Assembly (NCBI RefSeq): GCF_016863175.1
Contig: NZ_BOOJ01000020.1
Coordinates: 1-64,000, forward strand
DNA length: 64,000 bases
Origin: Paraplanobispora siamensis
GTDB taxonomy: Bacteria > Actinomycetota > Actinomycetes > Streptosporangiales > Streptosporangiaceae
Direction of reading: 5' to 3'
Shown here: positions 41,944 through 50,893 of the stretch, in pieces
Position numbering within the stretch: position 1 is the stretch's first letter
Layout: every line of letters begins with the position of its first letter
Position numbers and translations under genes: made by a program
The notes under the pieces: generated by a model
What the model saw: only the letters and a program-made list of their open reading frames with translations
Database searches by the model: none
What the model was told of the DNA's origin: nothing

Positions 41944-44517
41944 ATGTCGCTTAGGAGGTCTGTGTTGAGGTTCCGGCCGTATGCCTGGATGCCCCGGCCG
42001 CTGCGGTGGCCGGCGCGGGTGCTCACCGTGCTGGTGGTGCTCGGGCTGGCCCTGGGCGGGGTGGTCGTGTGGAACGTGCGCGCGTCCTTCCCCCAGGTGT
42101 CGGGCGAGCTCAAGGTGGACGGCCTGACCGGCAAGGTCACCGTATATCGCGACAAGACGGGCATTCCGCACATCTATGCGGACTCTCCGGAGGACCTGTT
42201 CCTGGCCCAGGGATACGTCCACGCGCAGGACCGGTTCTTCGAGATGGACTTCCGGCGGCACGTGACCGCCGGGCGGCTGTCGGAGATGTTCGGCTCCGCG
42301 ACCCTCACCGAGGACAAGGTCATCCGGACCATGGGCTGGCGCAGGGTGGCCGAGGAGGAGCTGCCGACGCTCGCCGAGAGCACCCGGCACTACCTCGACG
42401 CCTACGCCAAGGGCGTGAACTCCTGGCTGGAGCGGCACCGGGGCGCCTCCGAGCGGAGCCTGGAGTACGGCGTGCTCAAGCTGACCAACTCCGCCTACGA
42501 GCCCGAGCCGTGGACCCCGGCCGACTCCCTGGCCTGGCTCAAGGCCATGGCCTGGGACCTGCGCTCCAACATGTCAGACGAGATCGGCCGGGCCCTGGCC
42601 GCCACGAAGCTGCCGCCCGAGCGGGTGGAGCAGCTGTGGCCGGACTACCCGTTCGACGACCACCAGCCGATCGTGACCCGGGGCACGGTGGTCCGGGGAA
42701 GGTTCGACCAGGACGGGGAGCCGTCCCGGGACGGCGTGGCGACCGGCGCAGGCGCGCTGACCCGGGCCGCGCGGGCGATGCGGGCGGTGCCGAGCCTGCT
42801 GGGCGACCCCGCCGGCGGCAACGGCATCGGCTCCAACTCCTGGGTGGTGGACGGGCGGCACACCGCCTCCGGCAAGCCGCTGCTGGCCAACGACCCGCAC
42901 CTGTCGGCCGCCATGCCCTCGGTCTGGTACCAGGCGGGGCTGCACTGCCGTACGAAAAGCGCAACCTGTCCCTTCGACGTCACCGGCTTCACCTTCTCCG
43001 GCGTGCCCGGCGTGATCATCGGCCACAACGACAAGATCGCGTGGGGCTTCACGAACCTCGGCCCGGACGTGGCCGACCTGTACATGGAGAAGGTCGAGGA
43101 CGGCTCCTACCTGTTCATGGGCCAGTGGCGGCCGCTGACCGTCAGGACCGAGACGATCAAGGTGGCGGGCGGGCCCCCGGTCCGCCTGGAGGTCCGGGAC
43201 ACCATGCACGGGCCGATCATCTCCGACGTCATGGAGAACGTGACGAACGCTCTGCCCGGCGCCGCCGAGGCCGCCGGGCAGGAGGCCGACGCGGTCGCGC
43301 TGAAGTGGACCGCGCTGGAGCCCGGCAAGAGCGCAGACGCGATCTTCGCGATCGACGCGGCGCAGAACTGGCAGGAGTTCCGCACGGCGGCGGCCCTGTT
43401 CGACGTGCCCGCGCAGAACCTGGTCTACGCCGACACCGAGGGCAACATCGGCTACCAGGCGCCCGGCCGGATCCCGGTCAGGACCCTCGGCGACGGCACC
43501 TGGCCGGTGCCCGGCTGGACCGGCGAGTACGCCTGGAAGGGCACGATCCCCTTCGACGAGCTGCCCTCCCTGTACAACCCGCCGGAGGGCTACATCGTGA
43601 CCGCCAACAACGCGGTCATCGACCCCGGGCGCTATCCGCACATGCTCACGACGGACTGGGCGTACGGCTACCGCTCCCAGCGCATCCTGGACCTGCTCCG
43701 CGCCGAGCTGGACAGGGGCAAGGTGGACGTCGCGGCGATGGGCCGCCTGCAGCAGGACACCCACAACGGCCTCGCCCGCTTCCTGGTGCCCGCGCTGATG
43801 GAACTCGACGTCGCCGGGCCCGCCGAGCAGGCCCGCGCGCTGCTGCGCGGCTGGGACGGCTCGCAGGGGTCCGGCTCCGCCCCCGCGATGTACTTCAACG
43901 CCGTCTGGCGCCACCTGCTGATCGAGACCTTCAACGACGACCTGCCCGAGGGCGCGCGGCCGGGCGGCGGCGACCGCTGGTTCGAGGTGGTGCGCGTCAT
44001 GCTGGACCGGCCCGACGACCCGTTCTGGGACGACGTCAGGACGGACCTCACCGAGACCAGGGACGACATGCTGCGCCGGGCCCTGGGCCGGGCCTACGAC
44101 GAGCTGAGCGCCCGCCTGGGCCCGGACCCCGGGCAGTGGCGCTGGGGCGACCTGCACTCCCTCACCCTGGTCCACCAGTCCCTGGGCACCTCGGGGATCA
44201 CCCCGATCGAGTGGCTGTTCAACCGGGGGCCGTTCCCCCTGGGCGGCAACGACGACGCGGTCAACGCCATCGGCTGGGACGTCCAGGACGGCTACGAGGT
44301 GGGGTGGCTGCCCTCCATGCGGATGGTCGTCGACCTGGCCGGCTTCGACCGGTCGCAGTGGATCAACCTGACCGGCGCCTCCGGCCACGCCTTCCACGAC
44401 AACTACGCCGACCAGGCGCCCCTGTGGGCGAGCGGCAGGACCCTGCCGATGCTCTCCGGGCGGGAGGCGGTCGAGAAGGCGGCGGCGAACACGCTGACGC
44501 TGGCGCCCGCCGGGTGA
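41944..44517 (+). CDS. Penicillin acylase family protein (Ntn hydrolase)
   Basis: 857 residues. An N-terminal membrane anchor (RVLTVLVVLGLALGGVVVWNV) places it outside the membrane. The alpha-chain region includes GIPHIYADSPEDLFLAQGYVHAQDRFFEMD. Autocatalytic cleavage should occur at G|S297 in NGIGSNSWVV, making Ser297 the N-terminal nucleophile of the beta chain, followed by SGKPLLANDPHL and GVPGVIIGHNDKIAWG. Family members hydrolyse amides such as penicillins and acyl-homoserine lactones; the natural substrate here is open. The start was chosen as the ATG before the anchor. Confidence 0.92.
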   Translation: MSLRRSVLRFRPYAWMPRPLRWPARVLTVLVVLGLALGGVVVWNVRASFPQVSGELKVDGLTGKVTVYRDKTGIPHIYADSPEDLFLAQGYVHAQDRFFEMDFRRHVTAGRLSEMFGSATLTEDKVIRTMGWRRVAEEELPTLAESTRHYLDAYAKGVNSWLERHRGASERSLEYGVLKLTNSAYEPEPWTPADSLAWLKAMAWDLRSNMSDEIGRALAATKLPPERVEQLWPDYPFDDHQPIVTRGTVVRGRFDQDGEPSRDGVATGAGALTRAARAMRAVPSLLGDPAGGNGIGSNSWVVDGRHTASGKPLLANDPHLSAAMPSVWYQAGLHCRTKSATCPFDVTGFTFSGVPGVIIGHNDKIAWGFTNLGPDVADLYMEKVEDGSYLFMGQWRPLTVRTETIKVAGGPPVRLEVRDTMHGPIISDVMENVTNALPGAAEAAGQEADAVALKWTALEPGKSADAIFAIDAAQNWQEFRTAAALFDVPAQNLVYADTEGNIGYQAPGRIPVRTLGDGTWPVPGWTGEYAWKGTIPFDELPSLYNPPEGYIVTANNAVIDPGRYPHMLTTDWAYGYRSQRILDLLRAELDRGKVDVAAMGRLQQDTHNGLARFLVPALMELDVAGPAEQARALLRGWDGSQGSGSAPAMYFNAVWRHLLIETFNDDLPEGARPGGGDRWFEVVRVMLDRPDDPFWDDVRTDLTETRDDMLRRALGRAYDELSARLGPDPGQWRWGDLHSLTLVHQSLGTSGITPIEWLFNRGPFPLGGNDDAVNAIGWDVQDGYEVGWLPSMRMVVDLAGFDRSQWINLTGASGHAFHDNYADQAPLWASGRTLPMLSGREAVEKAAANTLTLAPAG

Positions 44518-44524
44518 GCCCGTC

Positions 44525-44950
44525 TCAGGGCGTCTTCGAGCGGACCCACCAGGGCGATCTGCGGGGATAGTTGCCGTCCTCCAGGTTGGCCAGGCGCTCG
44601 AAGACGTTCCAGGAGGCCTGGTTCCCGCAGATCAGCATCGAGACGACCACCGCCACCACATAGAGCGGGAGCATGAACACGCCCGCGCAGGCCGCGTACT
44701 GCGAGGCGTGCCGGTCCTCGTGCCGGAGCAGGTGACCGGTCAGGCGGCCCTCCTCGTGCCGGGTCAGCACCACGTTCCCGAGGGTGAAGGCCCCCGCGAC
44801 CGGGAACGGGATGCGGTAGCCGTACGCCAGCAGCAGGCCGTCGGGCCCGGGGGTCACCCGCGCGCGGCCCAGGCGCGCCACCAGCAGCCCCAGGGGCGTG
44901 GAGAGGTTCACGTAGTTGACGACCCGCCGCACCCGATGCCACCGCCGCAT
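44525..44950 (-). CDS. Membrane-associated protein with HExxH-like motif
   Basis: 141 residues: conserved N-terminus VVNYVNLSTPLGLLVARLGRA, then GYRIPFPVAGAFTLGNVV, the motif LLRHEDRHASQYAACAG and a membrane helix (FMLPLYVVAVVVSMLIC). H-E-D-R-H reads as the metalloprotease H-E-x-x-H, so zinc binding is possible; catalysis is unproven. Relatives occur widely in actinomycetes without assigned role. It ends 8 bp from the convergent acylase gene. Confidence 0.7.
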   Translation of the reverse strand: MRRWHRVRRVVNYVNLSTPLGLLVARLGRARVTPGPDGLLLAYGYRIPFPVAGAFTLGNVVLTRHEEGRLTGHLLRHEDRHASQYAACAGVFMLPLYVVAVVVSMLICGNQASWNVFERLANLEDGNYPRRSPWWVRSKTP

Positions 44951-44965
44951 ACCGGTGATTGTCCG

Positions 44966-45463
44966 CTATTCGGCCAGCCGGCGGTAGCGACCCTCGTGAT
45001 ACAGCAGCGGGGAGCCGTCGGCCGGGGTCGCCACCGCGACCACCTCGCCGACCACGATGGAGTGGTCGCCGCCGTCGTGGACCGCGGCGGTGCGGCACTC
45101 GAGGGTGGCCAGGGCGTCGTCGAACAGCGCGACGCCGAGCCGGCCGTGGTGGTGCGGGTGCGCGTCGAGCTGGCCGGTGAGGGGGCGGCCGCGGTGGGCG
45201 AAGAAGCGGGAGACCTCCTCGGCGGAGTCCGGCAGGATCGACACCCCCCATATCCCGGCCGAGAGCACCGCGTCGTGGAAGCGGGCGATCTTCTCCACGC
45301 AGAACAGCGCGAGCAGCGGATCGAGGGAGACCGAGGCCAGGGAGTTGATGGTCATCGCGTAGTCGGCGTCGTCACGGCGGGTGGTGACGACGGCGACGCC
45401 GGTCGCGAACCGGCCCATGGCCCTGCGGTAGGAATCCCGGTCCGCCCGATCATCTGTCTGCAC
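44966..45463 (-). CDS. Flavin reductase family protein
   Basis: 165 residues of the FMN-binding split-barrel flavin reductase family: RRAMGRFATGVAVVTTRR, MTINSLASVSLDPLLALFCV, then SRFFAHRGRPLTGQ and the ending PLLYHEGRYRRL. Such proteins reduce FMN or FAD with NAD(P)H to feed two-component monooxygenases; no oxygenase gene is adjacent. GTG 45463 is chosen for AAGGTGG a few nt upstream; a TTG at 45481 is in frame. Confidence 0.88.
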   Translation of the reverse strand: MQTDDRADRDSYRRAMGRFATGVAVVTTRRDDADYAMTINSLASVSLDPLLALFCVEKIARFHDAVLSAGIWGVSILPDSAEEVSRFFAHRGRPLTGQLDAHPHHHGRLGVALFDDALATLECRTAAVHDGGDHSIVVGEVVAVATPADGSPLLYHEGRYRRLAE

Positions 45464-45481
45464 GCAGGCCACCTTATGCAA

Positions 45482-45928
45482 TCAGGACGGATCGGACCTG
45501 ACCGGGGCGGGGCCGTACGGATGCGGGGTGAGCAGCCAGGACCCGCCGCCCCTCGACGGGACGAGCAGGACGCCCGCCATGACGGCGAACACGCCCCCGT
45601 AGAGGTAGACGTAGCCCGACAGGTCGTTGGCCACCACCACGTCGCCCTCGGGGCGCTCGCCCAGCCAGAGCATCGTGACCAGGATCCAGCCCACCGCGGG
45701 CGCCAGGGCGGCCGCCTTGCCGCCGATCCCCCGGCCGGCGCCGTAGCAGGCCGCGAACAGAGCCACGACCCAGGCGATGGCCGCGACCGGGACGGGCCGC
45801 AGGTACCACGAGTGGTGGAACCCGCCCAGCACGCCCATGAGAAGACCGGGCACGGTGAGCGCGGCGTACGTCGCCACGGCGGCCGCGCCCCGCCACGACG
45901 GCCTCGTGCCCGCCGGGACCTGCTCCAT
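45482..45928 (-). CDS. Small membrane protein, probably DUF6113 family
   Basis: 148 residues with four membrane helices (AAVATYAALTVPGLLMGVLG, VAAIAWVVALFAACYGAG, ALAPAVGWILVTMLWLG, YVYLYGGVFAVMAGVLLV). The motif GERPEGDVVVANDLSGYVYL near the end fits the DUF6113 proteins found next to mshB in actinomycetes, from memory. The function is unknown. It begins 14 bp after the mshB stop on the same strand. Confidence 0.75.
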   Translation of the reverse strand: MEQVPAGTRPSWRGAAAVATYAALTVPGLLMGVLGGFHHSWYLRPVPVAAIAWVVALFAACYGAGRGIGGKAAALAPAVGWILVTMLWLGERPEGDVVVANDLSGYVYLYGGVFAVMAGVLLVPSRGGGSWLLTPHPYGPAPVRSDPS

Positions 45929-45942
45929 CACAACCACCGAGG

Positions 45943-46851
45943 CTATCCGATGCCCGCGAAGAGATCGTTCTCGCGGTCGTACGGCTCGCCGACGCCGCCC
46001 GCCTCGGCCGGCGCGCCCGGCCCGGCCGGACCCGGGACGCCGGAGTGCAGGATGAAGTGCTCGACCCCGAGCGCCTGCTGGCCGATCCCGTTGGACAGGG
46101 CGTACCAGGGCGCGTCCACGCTGATCTGGGTGGCGTGCGCGCGCATCGCCTCGAGCTTGGCGCCGACGTACGCGCGGGCGTCGATCTCGGTGGTGACGTC
46201 CCGGTCGGCGCAGCCGAACGGCAGGTCGTCCACGGACTCCTCGACGACGAAGCCGATGCCCGCCTCGCGCATCGCCTCGGCGGAGCGCCGCATGACCGAG
46301 CGGGGCAGGGCGGTGAGATAGAACTTGGCGATCCGCCACGGCTCGCCCTCGCCGAAGCCCGGGTCGGCGGCCAGGTCGAAGGCCCGCCGGGAGACGCGGT
46401 GGGCCTGGATGTGGTCGGGGTGGCCGTAGAAGCCGTTCTCGTCGTAGGTGACCAGGACCTGGGGCCGTACCTCGCGGATCACCTTGACCAGCTCGCCGGC
46501 CGCCTCGTCCGGGTCCGCCTGCCAGAAGGCGTTCGCGCGGTGGTTGGAGGCCACGCCCATCATCCCGGAGTCGCGCCAGCGGCCGGGGGCGCCCAGGAAG
46601 CGGTGGTCGGTGACGCCCAGCGCCTTGCAGGCCGCGGCGAGCTCGCCGATGCGGTGTTCGCCCAGGGTGTCGTCGCGGTCGGCGGCCAGGTGGGCCAGCT
46701 CGGGCGGGATGACCTCGCCCTCCTCGCCGAGGGTGCAGGTGACGAGGGTGACGTGGGCGCCCTCGGCGGCGTACTTGGCCATGGTGGCCCCGGTGCCGAT
46801 CGTCTCGTCGTCGGGGTGGGCGTGCACGAGCAGCAGGCGCCGGTCATTCAT
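45943..46851 (-). CDS. mshB: Mycothiol biosynthesis deacetylase MshB
   Basis: 302 residues of the LmbE/PIG-L family. Zinc and catalytic residues lie in [13 protein letters not shown] (about 9-21) and in [16 protein letters not shown], with [15 protein letters not shown] typical of MshB rather than the mycothiol conjugate amidase. It deacetylates GlcNAc-inositol to GlcN-inositol in the second dedicated step of mycothiol synthesis. This supports an actinobacterial host. ATG 46851 begins the conserved [15 protein letters not shown] region. Confidence 0.93.
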   Translation of the reverse strand: MNDRRLLLVHAHPDDETIGTGATMAKYAAEGAHVTLVTCTLGEEGEVIPPELAHLAADRDDTLGEHRIGELAAACKALGVTDHRFLGAPGRWRDSGMMGVASNHRANAFWQADPDEAAGELVKVIREVRPQVLVTYDENGFYGHPDHIQAHRVSRRAFDLAADPGFGEGEPWRIAKFYLTALPRSVMRRSAEAMREAGIGFVVEESVDDLPFGCADRDVTTEIDARAYVGAKLEAMRAHATQISVDAPWYALSNGIGQQALGVEHFILHSGVPGPAGPGAPAEAGGVGEPYDRENDLFAGIG

Positions 46852-47022
46852 GCCATGAGCGTATCGGGGGCCGGGGGCGGCGGGTCCGCGGGGCGGCCGG
46901 GGTCTCCCGCGCCCCTGCCGGTGACAGGTGTCACGCGGGCACCGGCTCCTGTCGCCGGGGCACCGGCGCCGCCGGGCGCGTACGGGCTCCGCACACCTGC
47001 ACTGTCCGGCGGAGCTGGCAGG

Positions 47023-49101
47023 ATGGACGGTATGAGTGAGAGCTTTCCTCGTCTGCACGCCCGGACCCGCCGTTTCAGTCTCGGTGTGCCGCGCGGCTTC
47101 ACCATCGCGCCCGACGGCTCACGGGTCGTCTTCCTGCGGACGAAGAGCGGCTCCGACCCCGTCACCTGCCTGTGGGAGTTCGACGTCGCCGCCGGCGCCG
47201 AACGGCTGGTCGTCGACCCCCGCGCGCTGGACGCCGACGACAGGGACCTCCCGCCCGAGGAGCGCGCCCGCCGCGAGCGCAGCCGGGAGCAGGCCGGCGG
47301 CATCGTCGGCTACAGCACCGACACCGCGGTGACCACGGCCGCCTTCGCCCTCGCCGGCGGCCTCTACGTCGTGGACCTGCGCAGCGGGGGCGTGCGCCGC
47401 CTGCCCACCGCCGGGCCCGTGGTCGATCCGCGCATGTCCCCCACCGGCGGCCACGTCGGCTACGTGACCGGCGGCGCCTTCCACGTCCAGGACCTGGAGC
47501 AGGGGGTGGACCACGCGCTGGCCCGCCCCGAGAAGCCCGAGGTGACCTACGGCCTGGCGGAGTTCGTCGCGGCCGAGGAGATGGACCGCCTGCGGGGCTT
47601 CTGGTGGTCGCCCGCCGGTGACGCGGTGCTGGTCGAGCGCGCCGACGAGTCGCCGGTGCACAAGTGGTTCATCGCCGACCCGGCCAATCCCTCCCGCCCG
47701 GCCGTCGAGCAGCGCTATCCCGCCGCGGGCACGCCGAACGCCGAGGTCGAGCTCTTCGTCCTCGGCCTGGACGGCTCACGCGTCCGGGTCCCCTTCACCG
47801 ACGAATACCTCGTCACCGCCACCTGGGACGCCCACGACCTGGTGATCGTCACCATGTCCCGCGACCAGCGCTCGATGAGCGTGTTCTCGGTGGACCCGGT
47901 GACCGGGGCCACGACCCTCCTGCGCCGCGACACCGACGACGCCTGGGTGGAGATCGTCACCGGCGTGCCCGGGCACCTCTCCGACGGCACCCTCGTCTGG
48001 GTCGCCGACTCCGACGGCGGCCGGCGGCTGGTCATCGGCGACGCGCCGGCCACGCCCTCCACCCTCCAGGTCCGGCAGGTCCTCGACATCGAGGGCGACA
48101 CCGTGCTCTTCCGGGCCAGCGGCGGCGACCCCGCCGAGATCGCCGTGTGGGCCTACCGCGACGGCCGGATCACCCTGGTCAGCCCCTCCGAGGCCGGCGT
48201 CTACAGCGGGCACGTCGCGGGCGGCACCCTGGTGATCACCGGCCACACGCTCGACAGCGAGGGCCCGGTGACCCAGGTCTTCCACCACCACAAGCCGCGC
48301 GGCCACATCACCTCGCACATCGAGCGGCACGGCCTGGACCTGCGGGTCTCCCTCATCAGGACCGGCGAGCGCGAGCTGTCCACCGCCGTGATCCTGCCCG
48401 CGGGGCACGTGCCCGGGTCCGCGAAGCTGCCGGTCCTGATGGACCCGTACGGCGGGCCGCACGCCCAGCGCGTCCTGTCCGCCTCCGGGGCCTACCTCAC
48501 CAGCCAGTGGTTCGCCGACCAGGGCTTCGCCGTGGTCGTGGCCGACGGCCGGGGCACCCCGGGCCGCAGCCCCGCCTTCGAGCGGGCCATCCTGCACGAC
48601 CTGGCCGGGCCGGTCCTCCAGGACCAGGTGGACGCCCTGCACGGCGCCGCCGCCCAGTATCCCGACGACCTCGACCTGTCCAGGGTCGGGATCCGCGGCT
48701 GGTCCTTCGGCGGCTTCCTCGCGGCCCTGGCCGTGATGCGCCGCCCCGACGTGTTCCACGCGGCCGTCGCCGGGGCGCCGGTGACCGACTGGCGTCTCTA
48801 CGACACCTGCTACACCGAGCGTTATCTCGGCCACCCGGAGGAGGGCCACTACGACGCCTCGTCCCTGTTCGGCGACGCCGCCAAGCTCGACCGCCCGCTC
48901 CTGCTGGTCCACGGCCTGGCCGACGACAACGTGGTCGCCGCGCACACGCTGCGGCTGTCCTCCGCGCTGCTGGCGGCGGGCCGCCAGCACAGCGTGCTGC
49001 CGCTGTCGGGAGTCACCCACATGACCCCGCAGGAGGTCGTGGCCGAGAACCTGCTCCTGCTCCAGGTGGCGTTCCTCAAGAAGGCCCTCGGCGTGGAGTG
49101 A
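47023..49101 (+). CDS. S9 family prolyl oligopeptidase (DPP-IV-like)
   Basis: About 692 residues. An N-terminal beta-propeller includes the DPP-IV-type double glutamate in [20 protein letters not shown], which binds peptide N-termini. The alpha/beta-hydrolase domain has the nucleophile Ser561 in RGWSFGG, the acid in HGLADDNV and the base in SGVTHMT. It should release N-terminal dipeptides, perhaps after proline. No signal peptide is visible, so it is cytoplasmic. ATG 47023 has GGAG 8 nt upstream; ATG 47032 is an alternative. Confidence 0.92.
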   Translation: MDGMSESFPRLHARTRRFSLGVPRGFTIAPDGSRVVFLRTKSGSDPVTCLWEFDVAAGAERLVVDPRALDADDRDLPPEERARRERSREQAGGIVGYSTDTAVTTAAFALAGGLYVVDLRSGGVRRLPTAGPVVDPRMSPTGGHVGYVTGGAFHVQDLEQGVDHALARPEKPEVTYGLAEFVAAEEMDRLRGFWWSPAGDAVLVERADESPVHKWFIADPANPSRPAVEQRYPAAGTPNAEVELFVLGLDGSRVRVPFTDEYLVTATWDAHDLVIVTMSRDQRSMSVFSVDPVTGATTLLRRDTDDAWVEIVTGVPGHLSDGTLVWVADSDGGRRLVIGDAPATPSTLQVRQVLDIEGDTVLFRASGGDPAEIAVWAYRDGRITLVSPSEAGVYSGHVAGGTLVITGHTLDSEGPVTQVFHHHKPRGHITSHIERHGLDLRVSLIRTGERELSTAVILPAGHVPGSAKLPVLMDPYGGPHAQRVLSASGAYLTSQWFADQGFAVVVADGRGTPGRSPAFERAILHDLAGPVLQDQVDALHGAAAQYPDDLDLSRVGIRGWSFGGFLAALAVMRRPDVFHAAVAGAPVTDWRLYDTCYTERYLGHPEEGHYDASSLFGDAAKLDRPLLLVHGLADDNVVAAHTLRLSSALLAAGRQHSVLPLSGVTHMTPQEVVAENLLLLQVAFLKKALGVE

Positions 49102-49118
49102 CCCCCGGCGCCCGCCGG

Positions 49119-50888
49119 TCAGCGGCGGGCGCCGGGGGACGCCCCCTCGGGGGCGCCGTGCCAGCTGCTCCACAGGGCGGCGTAGGACCCGCCGGCGGCC
49201 ACGAGCTCGTCGTGGGAGCCCAGCTCGCTGATCCGGCCGTCCTCGACCACCGCGACCCGGTCGGCGTCGTGCGCCGTGTAGAGGCGGTGCGCGATGGCGA
49301 TCACCGTACGGCCGTCGAGGACCGCCGCCAGCGACCGTTCCAGGTCGCGGGCCGCCCTGGGGTCGATCAGCGAGGTGGCCTCGTCCAGGACGAGGGTGTG
49401 CGGGTCGGCCAGGACCAGGCGGGCGAGCGCGATCTGCTGGGCCTGAGCCGGTGAGAGCGTCTCGCCGCCCGAGCCCACCACGGTGTCCAGCCCGGCGGGC
49501 AGGGCCTCGACCCACTCCCGGGCGTCGACGGCCTCCAGGCACGCGCGGACGCGCTCGTCGCCTGCGTCGGGGCGGGCGATCAGCACGTTGTCGCGCAGCG
49601 TGCCCCGGAACACGTGGTGCTCCTGGGTGACCAGGGCGACGTGGCCGCGCAGGTCGTCCAGGGGCAGCTCGACGAGCGGGGTGCCGCCGACCGTGACCGC
49701 GCCCTCGCGCGGGCCGTGGATGCCCGCCAGCAGGCGGCCGAGCGTGGACTTGCCCGCCCCGGACGGGCCGACCATCGCCAGCCGCTCCCCCGGCCGGACC
49801 GTCAGGTCGATGCCGTGCAGCACGTCGTGGCCCTCGCGGTAGGCGTAACGCACGCCGTCGGCCCGCAGCTCCTCGCCGTCGGGGACGCCGGAGCCCGCCT
49901 CGCGGTCGTCGGGCACCTCGGCCACGCCCAGCAGGCGGGCCATGGAGGCCCCGCCGACCTGGAGCTCGTCGATCCACATGAGCAGCCGGTCGAGCGGGTC
50001 GATCAGCTGCTGCACGTAGAGCGTGGCCGCGGTGACCTGGGCCAGCCCGGCCCAGCCCTCGATGTAGAACAGCCCGCCGACCACCAGCGTGGACACCACC
50101 GGGATCACGTAGCCCATCTCGACCGCCGGGAACCAGACCGTGCGCAGCCCGAGGGTGTAGCGCTCGGCCGCCCACGAGCGGGCGATGTCGGTGTCGGTGC
50201 GCCGGTGCCTGCGCTCCTGCAGGCCCAGCGCCTCCACCGTGCGGGCGCCGTTGACCGTCTCGGCCAGGCCGTCGGTCATGTCGGCGTACGCCGCGCTCTC
50301 GCGGAGGTAGCCGTCCCTGGCCCGCTTGAGGTACCAGCGTGTGGAGATCCACAGGACGGGGACGGCCAGCAGCGACGGCAGCATCAGCAGCGGCCCGGTC
50401 AGCAGCAGCGCGCCGACGGTGATCACGCAGGTGACCAGCGCGATCAGCGTCTCGGGCACGGCGTGCCTGACGGTGCGCGACAGCGAGTCCACATCCCGCG
50501 AGGTCCGGCTGATCAGGTCGCCCGACCCGGCGCGCTCGACGACGGACAGCGGCAGGCCGAGCACCCGCCCCACGAACTCCTCGCGCAGTTCGGCCAGGAC
50601 CTTCTCGCCGAGCCTGGAGGAGGCCAGGACGGCGTATCTGACCAGTACGGCCTGCAGGGTCAGGAAGCCCGCCACGGTCAGCGCGACCACGGCGACGTCG
50701 ACCCCGACGCCCTCCTTGATGTCCTGGACGAGCCCGCCCAGCAGCCACGGCACGACCAGGCCCGTGACCGCGGACAGCCCGTGCAGGGACAGCGCCAGGG
50801 TCAGCTCACGGGGGTACTTCAGCGTGAGCCTGCGGGCGTAGGCCCGGACCTGGGCCTGGCCGGCGACCGGCAGGATCTGCCTGCTCAT
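49119..50888 (-). CDS. ABC exporter half-transporter, catalytically competent NBD
   Basis: 589 residues: six membrane helices (about 1-300) and a nucleotide-binding domain (about 345-575). Walker A GPSGAGKST and Walker B HTLVLDEATSLID are intact, and the H-loop is in IAIAHRLYTAHD. The signature is altered to LSPAQ. Together with the upstream half-transporter it should form a heterodimeric exporter with one working ATP site. It starts 5 nt after the stop of its partner. Substrate unknown. Confidence 0.92.
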   Translation of the reverse strand: MSRQILPVAGQAQVRAYARRLTLKYPRELTLALSLHGLSAVTGLVVPWLLGGLVQDIKEGVGVDVAVVALTVAGFLTLQAVLVRYAVLASSRLGEKVLAELREEFVGRVLGLPLSVVERAGSGDLISRTSRDVDSLSRTVRHAVPETLIALVTCVITVGALLLTGPLLMLPSLLAVPVLWISTRWYLKRARDGYLRESAAYADMTDGLAETVNGARTVEALGLQERRHRRTDTDIARSWAAERYTLGLRTVWFPAVEMGYVIPVVSTLVVGGLFYIEGWAGLAQVTAATLYVQQLIDPLDRLLMWIDELQVGGASMARLLGVAEVPDDREAGSGVPDGEELRADGVRYAYREGHDVLHGIDLTVRPGERLAMVGPSGAGKSTLGRLLAGIHGPREGAVTVGGTPLVELPLDDLRGHVALVTQEHHVFRGTLRDNVLIARPDAGDERVRACLEAVDAREWVEALPAGLDTVVGSGGETLSPAQAQQIALARLVLADPHTLVLDEATSLIDPRAARDLERSLAAVLDGRTVIAIAHRLYTAHDADRVAVVEDGRISELGSHDELVAAGGSYAALWSSWHGAPEGASPGARR

Positions 50889-50893
50889 CTGGC

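Noticed and set aside
46045-47022. In-frame extension of about 326 codons ahead of the S9 peptidase
   Set aside because: It runs antisense over mshB, which has clear zinc-site motifs. The peptidase start at 47023 has a good ribosome binding site.
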